Shown here piece after piece: positions 1 through 9,268 of a stretch of DNA of 64,000 bases; within the stretch, counting starts at the first letter, position 1; every line of letters begins with the position of its first letter. A program made the position numbers and the translations under genes. The notes beneath the pieces were generated by a model, which was not told the DNA's origin, ran no database searches, and saw nothing but the letters and a program-made list of their open reading frames with translations. Origin of the DNA: Xylanibacter brevis ATCC 19188 (GTDB taxonomy: Bacteria; Bacteroidota; Bacteroidia; Bacteroidales; Bacteroidaceae); assembly GCF_000621725.1 (NCBI RefSeq), contig NZ_JHXM01000019.1, forward strand, positions 1-64,000, given 5' to 3'.

Positions 1-104
1 AAATACTTCTATATTTATATATAAATATAGAGTTAAATTTTGATATATACAGTATTTGTTTTTATAACTGCAACGCTGCAACGCTGCAACACGAGAGCTA
101 TCAA

Positions 105-168
105 CTGAAACTTGAAACCTGAAACCTGAATCTTGAAACCCGAAACTTGAAACCAGCCACTTTGTGGC
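105..168. repeat. Heptad repeat (YTGAAAC, 7 copies) followed by a mini-hairpin
   Basis: Seven consecutive 7-base units run from 105 to 153 (CTGAAAC, TTGAAAC, CTGAAAC, CTGAATC, TTGAAAC, CCGAAAC, TTGAAAC). Three bases later comes the hairpin GCCAC-TTT-GTGGC at 156-168, followed by ACG. The same order (heptads, then a 5-bp stem with a 3-base loop, then AC) recurs near 56.85-56.92 kb with different sequences. The function is unknown. Confidence 0.85.
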
Positions 169-332
169 ACGTGTAATCGTGAGGCATATTTGTGCCTTGT
201 TTAACACTTTAACTGGTTGATTCTTATTATCCACCGTCTGTGAGGATAGTGGCTTTTTTAATGTATGCGAAATTATGATTAAATAATGATAAAATAGTTG
301 ACTGGATTATTGCTATTCTCGGATTTATTTTG

Positions 333-340
333 TATCTTTG
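333..340 (+). promoter_or_regulatory. Bacteroidota -7 box ahead of dcp
   Basis: TATCTTTG matches the TAnnTTTG -7 element of Bacteroidota primary sigma-factor promoters and lies 31 bases ahead of the dcp start codon. No clear -33 TTTG element is present at the usual distance. Confidence 0.75.
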
Positions 341-371
341 CATGCCGTAATTATATAGAGAAAGAGAAAGT

Positions 372-2471
372 ATGAGCGAAAATATAGAGAAGAGGATAAA
401 TCCGTTTTTTGAGGACTATAAAACACCTCACGATGCGGTGCCTTTCGATCGTATCCGTCTGGAGGATTATGAAGAGGCCTTTATGGAGGGAATACGACGT
501 GATAACGAGCAGATAGATAAGACCATCAACAACCCTGCCAAGCCGACCTTTGACAATACGATTATCAATGCCGAAGAAGAGCGTGAAGGCTATTACGATC
601 TGTTGGATAGGGTATCGACCGTGTTCTTCAACCTGCTGAGCGCTGAGACCAACGACGAGATGGATGCGCTGGCACAGAAGATGCAGCCCATATTGACACA
701 GCATGCCAACGATGTGCGACTGAATGAGCGATTGTTTGAACGTATAAAATATGTGCATCGCCATCACCGAAAACTGACACCTGAGGAAAAAAGATTGTTG
801 GACTCTACGTATGATGGCTTCGTGCGTAGTGGCGCACTGCTTGACAAGGCTGGTAAAGAACGTCTGCGCCAGTTGACCGAGGAGGCCTCGCTGTTGTCGC
901 TCCAGTTCTCACAGAACCTGTTGAAGGAGAATAAAGCCTTTAAACTGGTTATCACGGACCCCGCCCAACTGGACGGACTGCCACAGTCGGCCATTGATGC
1001 AGCTGCATTGGCATGGAAAGAGGATAACCCTCAGGCAACGGGCGAGGGCTGGCTCTTTACGTTGGACGGACCTTCGTACCAGCCATTTATGACCTATAGC
1101 ACCCAGCGCGAGCTGCGTGAGCAGATGTATATGGCCTACAATACCAAGTGTATTCACGACAACGAGCAAAACAATCTGGATATCTGTAAACGACTGGTCA
1201 ACTTGCGTCGAGAGATTGCGCAGCTATTAGGCTATAAGACTTATGCCGACTATGTATTGAAACATCGTATGGCAGGCAATGTGAAGAGTGTTTATCGACT
1301 CTTGAACGATCTGGTGGATGCTTACAAGCCAACAGCCTTGGAAGAACGCGACGAACTGCATAAGCTCTTTGAACGTCAGACATCAAAGGTCAAAGGACAG
1401 AAGCTGACGATGGAACCTTGGGATACTGCCTTCTATTCGCATAAGTTAAAGTTGAAGAAGTATAACCTCGATGCCGAGATGCTGCGTCCTTACTTCCAGT
1501 TGGACAAAGTGATAGATGGTGTATTCGGACTGGCTAACCGCCTGTATGGCATCACTTTCAAAGAGAATAAGGATATCCCTGTATATCACCCCGACGTGAA
1601 AGCCTATGAGGTGTATGATAAAGACGGTTCCTATCTGGCCGTGTTCTATGCCGACTTCCATCCCCGTAAAGGTAAGCAGGGCGGAGCCTGGATGACTGAG
1701 TATCAGGGACAGTATATCGACCGCAAGTGCGTCAATGTGCGACCTCATGTGTCGGTGGTGATGAACCTCACCAAGCCCACGGCCGAGAAACCTGCATTGC
1801 TGACGCTCGGCGAGGTGGAGACCTTCCTGCATGAGTTTGGACACTCGTTGCACGGCATGTTTGCCAATACCCGATTCGAGAGTCTCAGTGGTACTAATGT
1901 GTGGTGGGACTTCGTGGAGTTGCCTTCACAGTTTATGGAGAACTATGCGGTGGAAAAAGACTTCCTCAGCACCTTCGCTTATCACTACCAGACGGGCGAG
2001 CCTTTGCCTGACGAGTTGATTCGTCGCATCGTAAAGAGTCGCAACTTTATGGCTGCTACGGCTTGTCTGCGACAGGTCAGTTTCGGTCTGCTGGATATGG
2101 CTTATTACACCAAAAAAGATGTTTTCGACGAGGATATCATTCCCTTCGAGAAGAAAGCCTGGAAGAAAGCAATCATTGGTCGCCAGCGCACAGATACATG
2201 CATGACGGTGCAGTTCTCGCATATCATGGCAGGCGGCTATGCTGCAGGATACTATAGTTATAAGTGGGCCGAGGTATTGGATGCCGACGCTTTTGCTGTG
2301 TTCAAACGCCATGGCATCTTTGATCAGAAAACGGCGCAGAGCTTCCGCGATAACGTCCTCTCGAAGGGCGGAACGGAAGATCCGATGACGCTCTATAAAC
2401 GCTTCCGTGGAGGCGAACCAACCATCAACGCACTATTAAAGAGAAATGGAATCAAACGACAAACAAAGTAA
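372..2471 (+). CDS. dcp: M3-family zinc metallopeptidase (peptidyl-dipeptidase Dcp-like)
   Basis: This 699-residue protein has the full length of the thimet oligopeptidase/Dcp family. The zinc-binding motif HEFGH is at residues 487-491, and the third ligand is probably Glu516 in FVELPSQ. The C-terminal substrate-closing segment (HIMAGGYAAGYYSYKWAE) is also typical. Members cleave dipeptides from the C-terminus of short peptides. No signal peptide is visible at the chosen start, so a cytoplasmic location is likely. It is the first gene of an apparent operon: its last 26 bases overlap the dCMP deaminase gene. Family assignment is secure; assignment to Dcp rather than oligopeptidase A rests on general resemblance. 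Confidence 0.9.
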   Translation: MSENIEKRINPFFEDYKTPHDAVPFDRIRLEDYEEAFMEGIRRDNEQIDKTINNPAKPTFDNTIINAEEEREGYYDLLDRVSTVFFNLLSAETNDEMDALAQKMQPILTQHANDVRLNERLFERIKYVHRHHRKLTPEEKRLLDSTYDGFVRSGALLDKAGKERLRQLTEEASLLSLQFSQNLLKENKAFKLVITDPAQLDGLPQSAIDAAALAWKEDNPQATGEGWLFTLDGPSYQPFMTYSTQRELREQMYMAYNTKCIHDNEQNNLDICKRLVNLRREIAQLLGYKTYADYVLKHRMAGNVKSVYRLLNDLVDAYKPTALEERDELHKLFERQTSKVKGQKLTMEPWDTAFYSHKLKLKKYNLDAEMLRPYFQLDKVIDGVFGLANRLYGITFKENKDIPVYHPDVKAYEVYDKDGSYLAVFYADFHPRKGKQGGAWMTEYQGQYIDRKCVNVRPHVSVVMNLTKPTAEKPALLTLGEVETFLHEFGHSLHGMFANTRFESLSGTNVWWDFVELPSQFMENYAVEKDFLSTFAYHYQTGEPLPDELIRRIVKSRNFMAATACLRQVSFGLLDMAYYTKKDVFDEDIIPFEKKAWKKAIIGRQRTDTCMTVQFSHIMAGGYAAGYYSYKWAEVLDADAFAVFKRHGIFDQKTAQSFRDNVLSKGGTEDPMTLYKRFRGGEPTINALLKRNGIKRQTK

Positions 2472-2871
2472 ACTGGACTCGCGCTATCTGCGCATGGCCC
2501 GCATCTGGGCAGAGAATAGCTATTGTACACGCCGAAAGGTGGGTGCACTGGTGGTGAAAAACAAGATGATCATCAGCGATGGCTACAATGGCACACCTAC
2601 GGGTTTTGAGAACGTGTGCGAGGACGAGAACAACGTATCAAAACCCTATGTGCTGCATGCCGAAGCCAATGCCATCACCAAGTTGGCTCGCTCGTCGAAC
2701 AACAGCGATGGTGCTACCATCTACATCACGGCATCGCCCTGTATCGAGTGTGCTAAGCTGATCATCCAGGCCGGCATTAAACGTGTGGTTTATGGTGAGA
2801 AATACCGTCTGACGGATGGTATCGAACTGCTCGAACGTGCAGGCATCGAGGTAGTATATCTTGGCGATTAG
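2446..2871 (+). CDS. Deoxycytidylate (dCMP) deaminase family protein
   Basis: This 141-residue zinc deaminase has the motif HAE (His71, Glu73 as proton shuttle) and PCIEC (Cys99, Cys102), the three zinc ligands of the cytidine/deoxycytidylate deaminase fold. The N-terminal SRYLRMARIWAENSYCTRRKVGALVVK segment resembles dCMP deaminases and ComEB-type proteins. The usual product, dUMP, feeds thymidylate synthesis. The start lies inside the end of dcp in another frame, which suggests translational coupling. A tRNA or riboflavin deaminase is less likely from the length and N-terminus. Confidence 0.88.
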   Translation: MESNDKQSKLDSRYLRMARIWAENSYCTRRKVGALVVKNKMIISDGYNGTPTGFENVCEDENNVSKPYVLHAEANAITKLARSSNNSDGATIYITASPCIECAKLIIQAGIKRVVYGEKYRLTDGIELLERAGIEVVYLGD

Positions 2872-2884
2872 AATAAACAAGACA

Positions 2885-4501
2885 ATGAACAGCAAAAATC
2901 GTTTTTCGCCCTTGTGGCTGGCGCTGAGTGCCGTGGTGGGTATCTTCATCGGCACATTCTATGCCAACCACTTTTCGGGCAATCGACTGAACATTATCAA
3001 CTCGGGCAGCAATAAGCTGAGCAACCTGCTCTACATCATCGATGATCAGTATGTGGACACCATCGATATGGCTGACCTCGTTGAGAAGGCTATGCCCATC
3101 ATCCTTAGTGAACTGGATCCTCATTCGGTCTATATCTCGGCTAAGGATGTGATGACGGCCAATGACGACCTGCGTGGTTCGTTCTCGGGGGTAGGCATCG
3201 AGTTCACCATTCGTAACGATACACTACGTGTACAGAATGTTGTGAAGGATGGTCCTTCTGAGCAGGCTGGCGTGCTGGCAGGCGATAAGATCGTCACGGT
3301 CAATGACGAGACTTTCACAGGCAGTATTCTGACCAACGAAGAAGCCATGCACCGCTTGAAAGGTCCTAAGGGCACGAAAGTGAAACTGGGCATTATGCGC
3401 TATGGTGAGAACAAACTGCGTCAGATTACCGTGACTCGTGGTGAGATACCGATGAAGAGCGTCACAGCAGCCTATATGTTGGACGACGAGACTGGCTACG
3501 TAAAGATCAAGAACTTTGGCGAGAATACCTATCCTGAGATGCTGGTGGCACTGGCCGAACTCTCGCAAGAGGGCTTCCAACAGTTGGTTATCGACTTGCG
3601 CGGTAACACGGGTGGTTATCTGCAATCGGCTGTACAGATTGCCAACGAGTTCCTACCAAAGAATCGACTCATCGTCTATACACAGGGACGTCGTTCGCCC
3701 CGTCAGGACTATCGCAGTGATGGTCGTGGCAGCTACCAGAACATGCCACTCGTGGTGCTGATCGACGAAGGCTCTGCCTCGGCCAGCGAAATTCTGGCAG
3801 GTGCCATTCAGGACAACGACCGCGGTACGATCATTGGCCGACGCTCGTTTGGTAAAGGATTGGTGCAGCAGCCCGTAGAGTTCAACGACGGTTCGATGAT
3901 GCGACTAACCATTGCTCGCTACTACTCACCCTCGGGTCGATGCATCCAGAAACCCTATACCAGTGGTATGGACAGAAACTATGAGGAAGACCTTATGATT
4001 CGCTATCAGCATGGTGAGTTCTTCTCGCAAGACAGTATCAAGCATGATGGTCCTGAGTATCACACCAAGAACGGTCGTGTGGTTTATGGTGGAGGCGGTA
4101 TCACACCAGATATCTTTGTTCCTGAGGACACCACCCACTACACGTCGTACTATAAGGAGGCTACCATGTCGGGACTCATCCTGCAGTTCGGCTATGACTA
4201 TACCGATGAGAACCGCGCTAAGTTGCGCGAATACGACGACGTGCTGTCGCTGGCAAAATTCCTGCGCCGACAAAACATCGTGGATAAGTTTGCAACCTAT
4301 GCCGACAAACACGGATTGAAGCGCCGCAACCTGATGATTCAACGCTCGTTCAAACTGCTGGAACAGTTTGTTGAGAGCCGCATCATCTACAATATGCTTG
4401 ACGAGGAGTCGTGGTTGAAATATCTCAACCAGAACGATCCCGCCATTCGCGAGACACTCCGCGTGTTCAAGGAGGGAAGTGCCTTTCCAAAGGCAGAGTA
4501 G
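2885..4501 (+). CDS. S41-family C-terminal processing peptidase (CtpA/Prc-like)
   Basis: This 538-residue protein has an N-terminal membrane anchor or signal (PLWLALSAVVGIFIGTFYA), a PDZ domain at roughly residues 80-170 (FSGVGIEF, then GPSEQAGVLAGDKIV), and an S41 catalytic core. The Ser/Lys dyad is probably Ser299 in GSASASE and Lys324 in SFGKG, 25 residues apart as in Prc/CtpA. It should cut C-terminal tails of periplasmic proteins. I chose ATG at 2885; an in-frame TTG at 2861 would add eight charged residues before the signal and overlap the previous gene. It ends at a strong terminator. Confidence 0.9.
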   Translation: MNSKNRFSPLWLALSAVVGIFIGTFYANHFSGNRLNIINSGSNKLSNLLYIIDDQYVDTIDMADLVEKAMPIILSELDPHSVYISAKDVMTANDDLRGSFSGVGIEFTIRNDTLRVQNVVKDGPSEQAGVLAGDKIVTVNDETFTGSILTNEEAMHRLKGPKGTKVKLGIMRYGENKLRQITVTRGEIPMKSVTAAYMLDDETGYVKIKNFGENTYPEMLVALAELSQEGFQQLVIDLRGNTGGYLQSAVQIANEFLPKNRLIVYTQGRRSPRQDYRSDGRGSYQNMPLVVLIDEGSASASEILAGAIQDNDRGTIIGRRSFGKGLVQQPVEFNDGSMMRLTIARYYSPSGRCIQKPYTSGMDRNYEEDLMIRYQHGEFFSQDSIKHDGPEYHTKNGRVVYGGGGITPDIFVPEDTTHYTSYYKEATMSGLILQFGYDYTDENRAKLREYDDVLSLAKFLRRQNIVDKFATYADKHGLKRRNLMIQRSFKLLEQFVESRIIYNMLDEESWLKYLNQNDPAIRETLRVFKEGSAFPKAE

Positions 4502-4510
4502 GAGATAGGT

Positions 4511-4560
4511 AGGAGGCAGAAATGGGAACATGATACCCATTTCTGCCTCCTATTTTGTTT
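4511..4560 (+). terminator. Strong intrinsic terminator after the S41 protease gene
   Basis: A perfect 16-bp stem (AGGAGGCAGAAATGGG at 4511-4526 with its complement at 4536-4551) closes a 9-base loop and is followed by a T-rich stretch. Confidence 0.92.
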
Positions 4561-4605
4561 TTGAAAGAGATAATAGTTTCACTAATTACAAGTAATAGAT
4601 AAGTA

Positions 4606-6963
4606 ATGAAAAAGCCCCTGATGATGTGTCTGCTTTTTAGCATGGCACTCTCCTTACCGTCACAAGCTCAAAAGGCTTTGCGGACAATGAATATTCAAAT
4701 CACCCCGCAACGTGACTCGTCATTCTGTGTTGGTAGTCATCCTTCCGTGGCCTTCCACTGGGATCATGCCCGTTCGCTGCTGACCATTGGAGAAAGCGCT
4801 GCGCCAGTAGCTCCAGTGCACTATACCATCAGTTGGAAAGGACTGCCAGCCCAGGCTACGGTCCGTTATACGGGCGAACAGCAGTCGCTCCGGTTGTATG
4901 ACTATATGCCTGCACGTGCCGAGTATTTCTCGTGGATAAACAATACGAACGAGGGAGCCGACGAACAGCAGACACTGGTCAACCTCGACTATTTTCAATG
5001 GTTGAAGAATACCTATGGCATGCAGTTGGACATCTACGCCTTCGACGCAGGCGCAGTTGACGGCAGTCGCTGGTATGGCACCATGGACAGTGAACGTTTC
5101 AAGATCCATTTCCCTCATAGCTTTGATGTCATTAACGAGAAAGCCAACCGTATGGGCACACGTATGGGGCTTTGGGGAGGTCCTGACGGTTTTGGACAGA
5201 CACCAGCAACAGCTGAAGCTCGCAAACAGATGCTTGCAGACTTGTGTCGTAAGTACGGCTGGGCACTGTTTAAGTTTGATGCCGTTTGCGGTCCTTTGCA
5301 ACCATCGCATGCTGCCGACTTTGCCGATATGTTAGGTCGTTGTCGCAGTTATTCGCCCGACCTCATCCTCTTGAACCATCGACTCGGACTTGCTGAGGCC
5401 GACAGCTACGCCACCACACAGTTGTGGGAAGGACGTGAGAGTTATACCGATGTGAACTCTACCAACTGGCAGACGGCTCCGCATCATCGTGCCGGGGCCA
5501 TGAGTCGTACGTTGGTACCCGAACTGCGTCGCACGGTCGAGGATCATGGCGTCTGCCTGTCGTCGTGCCTCGATGGTTGGGACGATGAGTTGGTGCTCAG
5601 CGCCTTCGGCCGCAACTTGGTGCTGGCTCCTCAGATCTATGGTAACCCCTGGCTCTTGCGCGATGACGAACAGGCCCGCATGGCGCGCTTGTTTAATATC
5701 CATCGCCATTATGCACCCTTGATGAATACAGGCCTTATCCTACCTAGTCGTTATGGTGACTTTGCCGTGTCTCGTGGTAATGAGCAGTTGCGTGTCATCG
5801 TATTGCGCAACCTCGAGTGGACACCTCGCACCGTACAACTGAAACTGGACGACGAGATGGGACTTACCAAGCATGGCAGAGTGACGCTGTTGGAGTATCA
5901 TCCCAACGAACGCAAGATTGGCTCTTTTGCTTTTGGCAGCACTGTCAAGGTCACAGTGCAGCCCTTCCGTGCACTGTTGTTGGTGGCCACCACAAAGACG
6001 GCGGGCTTATTGCCTGTGAAGGCTTATCGCTCTGATGTCAACGTGGAGGTGTGTGGCGAGATGACTCCTACAGATGTACCTGCCGATGCAGATTGTCTTT
6101 ACGAGTCGCTCATGTTTGCCTTGGACAACAATGCCCTGGAGGTTCGCTCACTGCAACGTGCTGGACAGACGGCAGTACCGCAAGTGCAAGCAGCCCGCGA
6201 TGCGTTCTTTCATCAGCCCACATTCGTTGAGCGTGGTATATGGGACGACTATCTCTTCGACGAGAACCCTTCAACAGGCTTCTTCCCCAGCAGTTGTCAG
6301 GGCGATCAGCGTGTCGCAGGCGGTTGCCTGCGTGTGGATTTAGGCAGTGACATCTATGTAGATAGTATAAGGCTTTATACCCCAAGCTATTTCGGCCTGC
6401 GCCCAATGCAGCCCTTTGAAGGACAGATGGCTGCGATATCGTCAGACCTGAACCTGTGGCAGGAACAGATGTTTCTGGCCGACACGTTGACCACACTCCC
6501 TGTACAGCGTAAGATGCGCTATCTGAAGGTTTATAACGCCCCACAGCAGTTAAGCGAAGTGGAAGTATATGCTGGTGGTAAGAAACTGACTGCTACCGGT
6601 TTTAAGGCCAATAACCTCTTCGCCCCATCGTTCCACGCTGTCCGTGCCTGGACCATGCAAGTGAAGGTGCCAAAGGTAGATGGCGAAGCCAAGCTATGTG
6701 TAGCCCTCGAAGGTCAGCATGGTGTAGAGGGCGCCTATGCCATGGCACGTGTTGGCGAACGCATTGTGGCAGCAGACGATCGTGCTCCCAGTTATCCGTC
6801 TAACACGTTCGAGAGCAATGTAGAGCGTAGAGATCGTAACTATACCTATTATATTAATGTGACTCCCGAGATGGAGAATCAGTTGGTGGAGGTTGTCGTG
6901 TTGGGCAATGAGGCATGTAGTGCCGACCTGAAGCCTACTGTCTATCTGTATCAAAAAAAATAG
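4606..6963 (+). CDS. Exported glycoside hydrolase, GH27/GH36-like, with C-terminal accessory domain
   Basis: This 785-residue protein starts with a signal peptide (MMCLLFSMALSLPSQAQ). A beta-sandwich N-terminal domain leads into a TIM-barrel with alpha-galactosidase-clan features: YFSWINNTNEG, a WGGPDGFG strand, and FKFDAV, where Asp225 is a likely nucleophile. A DGWDDE segment lies further on. After the barrel come a C-terminal beta domain and, from about residue 540, a region resembling an F5/8-type carbohydrate-binding domain (DLGSDIYVDSIRLY). Substrate cannot be read from sequence. No SusC/SusD pair is near, so it is not in a recognisable utilisation locus. Clan-level assignment is moderate; the exact family is uncertain. 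Confidence 0.65.
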   Translation: MKKPLMMCLLFSMALSLPSQAQKALRTMNIQITPQRDSSFCVGSHPSVAFHWDHARSLLTIGESAAPVAPVHYTISWKGLPAQATVRYTGEQQSLRLYDYMPARAEYFSWINNTNEGADEQQTLVNLDYFQWLKNTYGMQLDIYAFDAGAVDGSRWYGTMDSERFKIHFPHSFDVINEKANRMGTRMGLWGGPDGFGQTPATAEARKQMLADLCRKYGWALFKFDAVCGPLQPSHAADFADMLGRCRSYSPDLILLNHRLGLAEADSYATTQLWEGRESYTDVNSTNWQTAPHHRAGAMSRTLVPELRRTVEDHGVCLSSCLDGWDDELVLSAFGRNLVLAPQIYGNPWLLRDDEQARMARLFNIHRHYAPLMNTGLILPSRYGDFAVSRGNEQLRVIVLRNLEWTPRTVQLKLDDEMGLTKHGRVTLLEYHPNERKIGSFAFGSTVKVTVQPFRALLLVATTKTAGLLPVKAYRSDVNVEVCGEMTPTDVPADADCLYESLMFALDNNALEVRSLQRAGQTAVPQVQAARDAFFHQPTFVERGIWDDYLFDENPSTGFFPSSCQGDQRVAGGCLRVDLGSDIYVDSIRLYTPSYFGLRPMQPFEGQMAAISSDLNLWQEQMFLADTLTTLPVQRKMRYLKVYNAPQQLSEVEVYAGGKKLTATGFKANNLFAPSFHAVRAWTMQVKVPKVDGEAKLCVALEGQHGVEGAYAMARVGERIVAADDRAPSYPSNTFESNVERRDRNYTYYINVTPEMENQLVEVVVLGNEACSADLKPTVYLYQKK

Positions 6964-6990
6964 GAAGTTGACGTTTAATCAACTTCCCTT
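6963..6990 (+). terminator. Terminator between convergent genes
   Basis: GGAAGTTGA at 6963-6971 pairs with TCAACTTCC at 6979-6987 over a 7-base loop. It directly follows the stop of the glycosidase gene and faces the end of the DUF721 gene on the other strand. Confidence 0.75.
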
Positions 6991-7012
6991 AGGTCTTTCG
7001 TAAAAAAGAATA

Positions 7013-7303
7013 TCAACGAAACTGTATGTCGGTAATCACTTGATTGCCGACATATTCGTTTAAACGACGCACATATTCCTGGCGGCGCATGGAAAGGTCT
7101 GCACGCAGGGCAGGGATGCTCAGTCGCACCAGTAGCGTCTGGTTGTAGATGCGCACATCGGTGGTGTAGCGAGCAATCATCTCGCCAGCCACAATGGGCC
7201 ATGCCTCTATCAGTCGCTTCTGCAGCAGAGGCGTCTCCAATCCCTGTTTGCGTATGTTGCGCAAAACCAAGTTCTTGAGCTCTTGTACGTCGCGTTTAAA
7301 CAT
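7013..7303 (-). CDS. DUF721 (DciA-like) protein
   Basis: This 96-residue protein has the DUF721 pattern: a helical N-terminus (LKNLVLRNIRKQGLETPLLQKRLIEAWPIVAG) followed by a short beta part (TTDVRIYNQTLLVRLSIPALRADLSMRRQEY). Relatives include DciA, which helps load the replicative helicase in bacteria lacking DnaC/DnaI. The gene lies 13 bases downstream of recF on the same strand, a conserved pairing that supports a role in replication or repair. Confidence 0.85.
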   Translation of the reverse strand: MFKRDVQELKNLVLRNIRKQGLETPLLQKRLIEAWPIVAGEMIARYTTDVRIYNQTLLVRLSIPALRADLSMRRQEYVRRLNEYVGNQVITDIQFR

Positions 7304-7316
7304 AAATGATGTCTTT

Positions 7317-8405
7317 TTATTTGGTTGTGATACTACCGTTTTCTACGTTGAAAAGTTGGTAGTCAAAGTGCCCCTGTGCCAGTATCTGGTCCAGGTGGTC
7401 GCGGTTGGTGTCGGTGATAAAAATCTGTCCAAACTGTTCGCCAGACACAAGTCTGATAATCTGTTCCACGCGTTGTGCGTCCAGCTTGTCGAAGATGTCG
7501 TCCAGCAGTAGGATGGGTGTGGTGCGCGCGTTGGTCTGTTTCAGGAAATTGAACTGGGCCAGCTTTAGTGCTATGACAAACGTTTTGAGCTGTCCCTGCG
7601 AACCTTCTCTACGCATAGGATGCCCGTCCAATAATATCTCGAGGTCGTCACGATGAATGCCATGGAGCGAATAGCCCACAGCACGATCCTTCATGCGGTC
7701 GCGCTGAATAACCTCGAGCAGCGGTCCCCGTTGACAGTGAGAGGTGTAACTGAGTGACACCTGTTCGCGCCCGTCCGAAATCATGTTGTAGAACTGTTGA
7801 AACATGGGCACCAACTGTTCTACAAAAGCCTGTCGTTTGTGGAAAATATTCTCACCCTCGTGCGCCATCTGTTCCTCCCACAACGAGAGTAGGGCAGGGT
7901 CAGGCTCTTGGTCTTCCATCTTCAGCATGGCATTGCGCTGCATCAGCGCCTTGTTATAGCGATTCAGCGATTCTATATACGTTCTGTCCAGTTGGGCAAT
8001 CACTTGGTCCATCAGTCGGCGGCGCTCCTCGCTGCCTCCTTCAATCAGCAACGCATCGGCAGGAGATACCAGCACAATGGGAATCAGTCCGATGTGTTCA
8101 GATAGTCGCTGGTAGGCTTTTTTGTCGCGTTTGAACACCTTCTTGGTGCCTCGCTTCATGCCGCAGGAAATGTTGAAGTCGGTATAACGTCCTTCCAACA
8201 GGAAAAAGTCCTTGTCGTGCTGAATGGCCAGCGAGTCCTGTACCGACTGTGCCGAGTGGCAGAACGACAGAAAATAGATGGCATCGAGCACATTGGTCTT
8301 TCCTGCACCGTTGTGACCAATGAAACAATTGAATTTAGGAGAGAGCTTTAAATCGGCTCCCTCGATGTTTTTATAATTAATAATGGATAAACGCTCCAGA
8401 ATCAT
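7317..8405 (-). CDS. recF: DNA replication and repair protein RecF
   Basis: This 362-residue ABC-type ATPase has the Walker A motif GHNGAGKT at residues 30-37, a signature-like segment (GSQGQLKTFVIALKLAQ) and a Walker B segment ILLLDDIFDKLD near residue 300. RecF acts at single-strand gaps to help load RecA. Length matches the family. A promoter box on the minus strand lies 23 bases upstream, and the DUF721 gene follows as an operon. Confidence 0.95.
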   Translation of the reverse strand: MILERLSIINYKNIEGADLKLSPKFNCFIGHNGAGKTNVLDAIYFLSFCHSAQSVQDSLAIQHDKDFFLLEGRYTDFNISCGMKRGTKKVFKRDKKAYQRLSEHIGLIPIVLVSPADALLIEGGSEERRRLMDQVIAQLDRTYIESLNRYNKALMQRNAMLKMEDQEPDPALLSLWEEQMAHEGENIFHKRQAFVEQLVPMFQQFYNMISDGREQVSLSYTSHCQRGPLLEVIQRDRMKDRAVGYSLHGIHRDDLEILLDGHPMRREGSQGQLKTFVIALKLAQFNFLKQTNARTTPILLLDDIFDKLDAQRVEQIIRLVSGEQFGQIFITDTNRDHLDQILAQGHFDYQLFNVENGSITTK

Positions 8406-8427
8406 GCTTTTTCTGTCTTTTTCAGTG

Positions 8428-8435
8428 CAAAGTTA
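8428..8435 (-). promoter_or_regulatory. -7 box ahead of recF
   Basis: On the minus strand this reads TAACTTTG, matching TAnnTTTG, and sits 23 bases before the recF start. Confidence 0.65.
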
Positions 8436-8499
8436 CTGCTTTTCAGACTTAAAAAAGAAAAAAACAGGAAATAAATTTCACCATGTGCAATAATTTCAT

Positions 8500-8507
8500 T
8501 ATCTTTG
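8500..8507 (+). promoter_or_regulatory. -7 box ahead of the TPR protein gene
   Basis: TATCTTTG, a close match to the Bacteroidota -7 element, 44 bases before the start codon. Confidence 0.7.
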
Positions 8508-8551
8508 CGCCCGCAAAAGTTGTGCGAACATAAAATAAAAATAATATAAAA

Positions 8552-9244
8552 ATGGCAGAAAATAACAACAACGGTGCTTCTGAAATCAAGGAGACACTGA
8601 ATCAGAGTGAGGCATTCATCCTCAAGTACAAGAAAGCAATTATTTGCGGTGTTAGCGTAGCTGTCGTAGCTGTATTGGCTTGTCTGTTGTGGAATAACTA
8701 TAGCGACAAGCAGCAGGTGAAGGCCAGCACCGAGATGGCTAAGGCCCAGGAGTATTATGGCATGGCTGTTCAGGGCGATATGCCTGAGCTGTTCAAGATG
8801 GCTCTTGAGGGCGACAGCCTGGGTCACGCTGGTTTCAAGACTATCGCTGACGAGTACAGTTCTACAAAGGCTGGTAACTTGGCCAACCTCTATGCCGGTA
8901 TTTGCTGCGCACGTCTGGGTCAGCTTGATGAGGCTGCTGAATACTTCGATGAGTTCGATACCGAAGACGACCAGATGATTTCTCCTTCAGCTAAGGCTGC
9001 AGTGGGCAACATCGAGGCTAGCCAGAACAATCTGGACGATGCTGTAAAGACATTGGTTAAGGCTGCTGACATGGCAGACAACAACACACTGTCTCCTGGT
9101 TTCCTGATTCAGGCTGGTGAGATCCTGGAGAGCCAGGGTAAGAAGGCCGAGGCTCTGGAGCTCTATCAGCGCATCAAGGACAATTACTATCAGTGGGTGA
9201 AGTATAGCACCATCGATGCTTACATCGAGCGTGTTAAAGAGTAA
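8552..9244 (+). CDS. Membrane-anchored tetratricopeptide repeat protein
   Basis: This 230-residue protein has a short cytoplasmic N-terminus, one transmembrane helix at about residues 31-50 (AIICGVSVAVVAVLACLLW) and an alpha-helical C-terminal domain with TPR-like repeats (NLANLYAGICCARLGQLDEAAEYFDEF, then FLIQAGEILESQGKKAEALELYQRI). The layout resembles YfgM-type periplasmic chaperone-associated proteins. It lies 24 bases ahead of ribH and is probably co-transcribed, although the two functions are not obviously linked. TPR and topology are seen; a chaperone role is inference. Confidence 0.75.
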   Translation: MAENNNNGASEIKETLNQSEAFILKYKKAIICGVSVAVVAVLACLLWNNYSDKQQVKASTEMAKAQEYYGMAVQGDMPELFKMALEGDSLGHAGFKTIADEYSSTKAGNLANLYAGICCARLGQLDEAAEYFDEFDTEDDQMISPSAKAAVGNIEASQNNLDDAVKTLVKAADMADNNTLSPGFLIQAGEILESQGKKAEALELYQRIKDNYYQWVKYSTIDAYIERVKE

Positions 9245-9268
9245 ATATACATATTAGAATTAAAGACG

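Larger units (their letters stand above)
1..371. other. Non-coding leader region with short tandem repeats
   Basis: No gene is visible in these 371 bases. The first 60 bases are very AT-rich. Three copies of CTGCAACG follow at 68-91, then seven copies of a 7-base unit at 105-153, then a small hairpin at 156-168. A weak stem (TATCC 228-232 with GGATA 244-248, or CCAC 231-234 with GTGG 249-252) followed by a T run at 254-259 could be a terminator for a gene outside the window. A promoter box for the next gene lies at 333-340. Confidence 0.7.
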
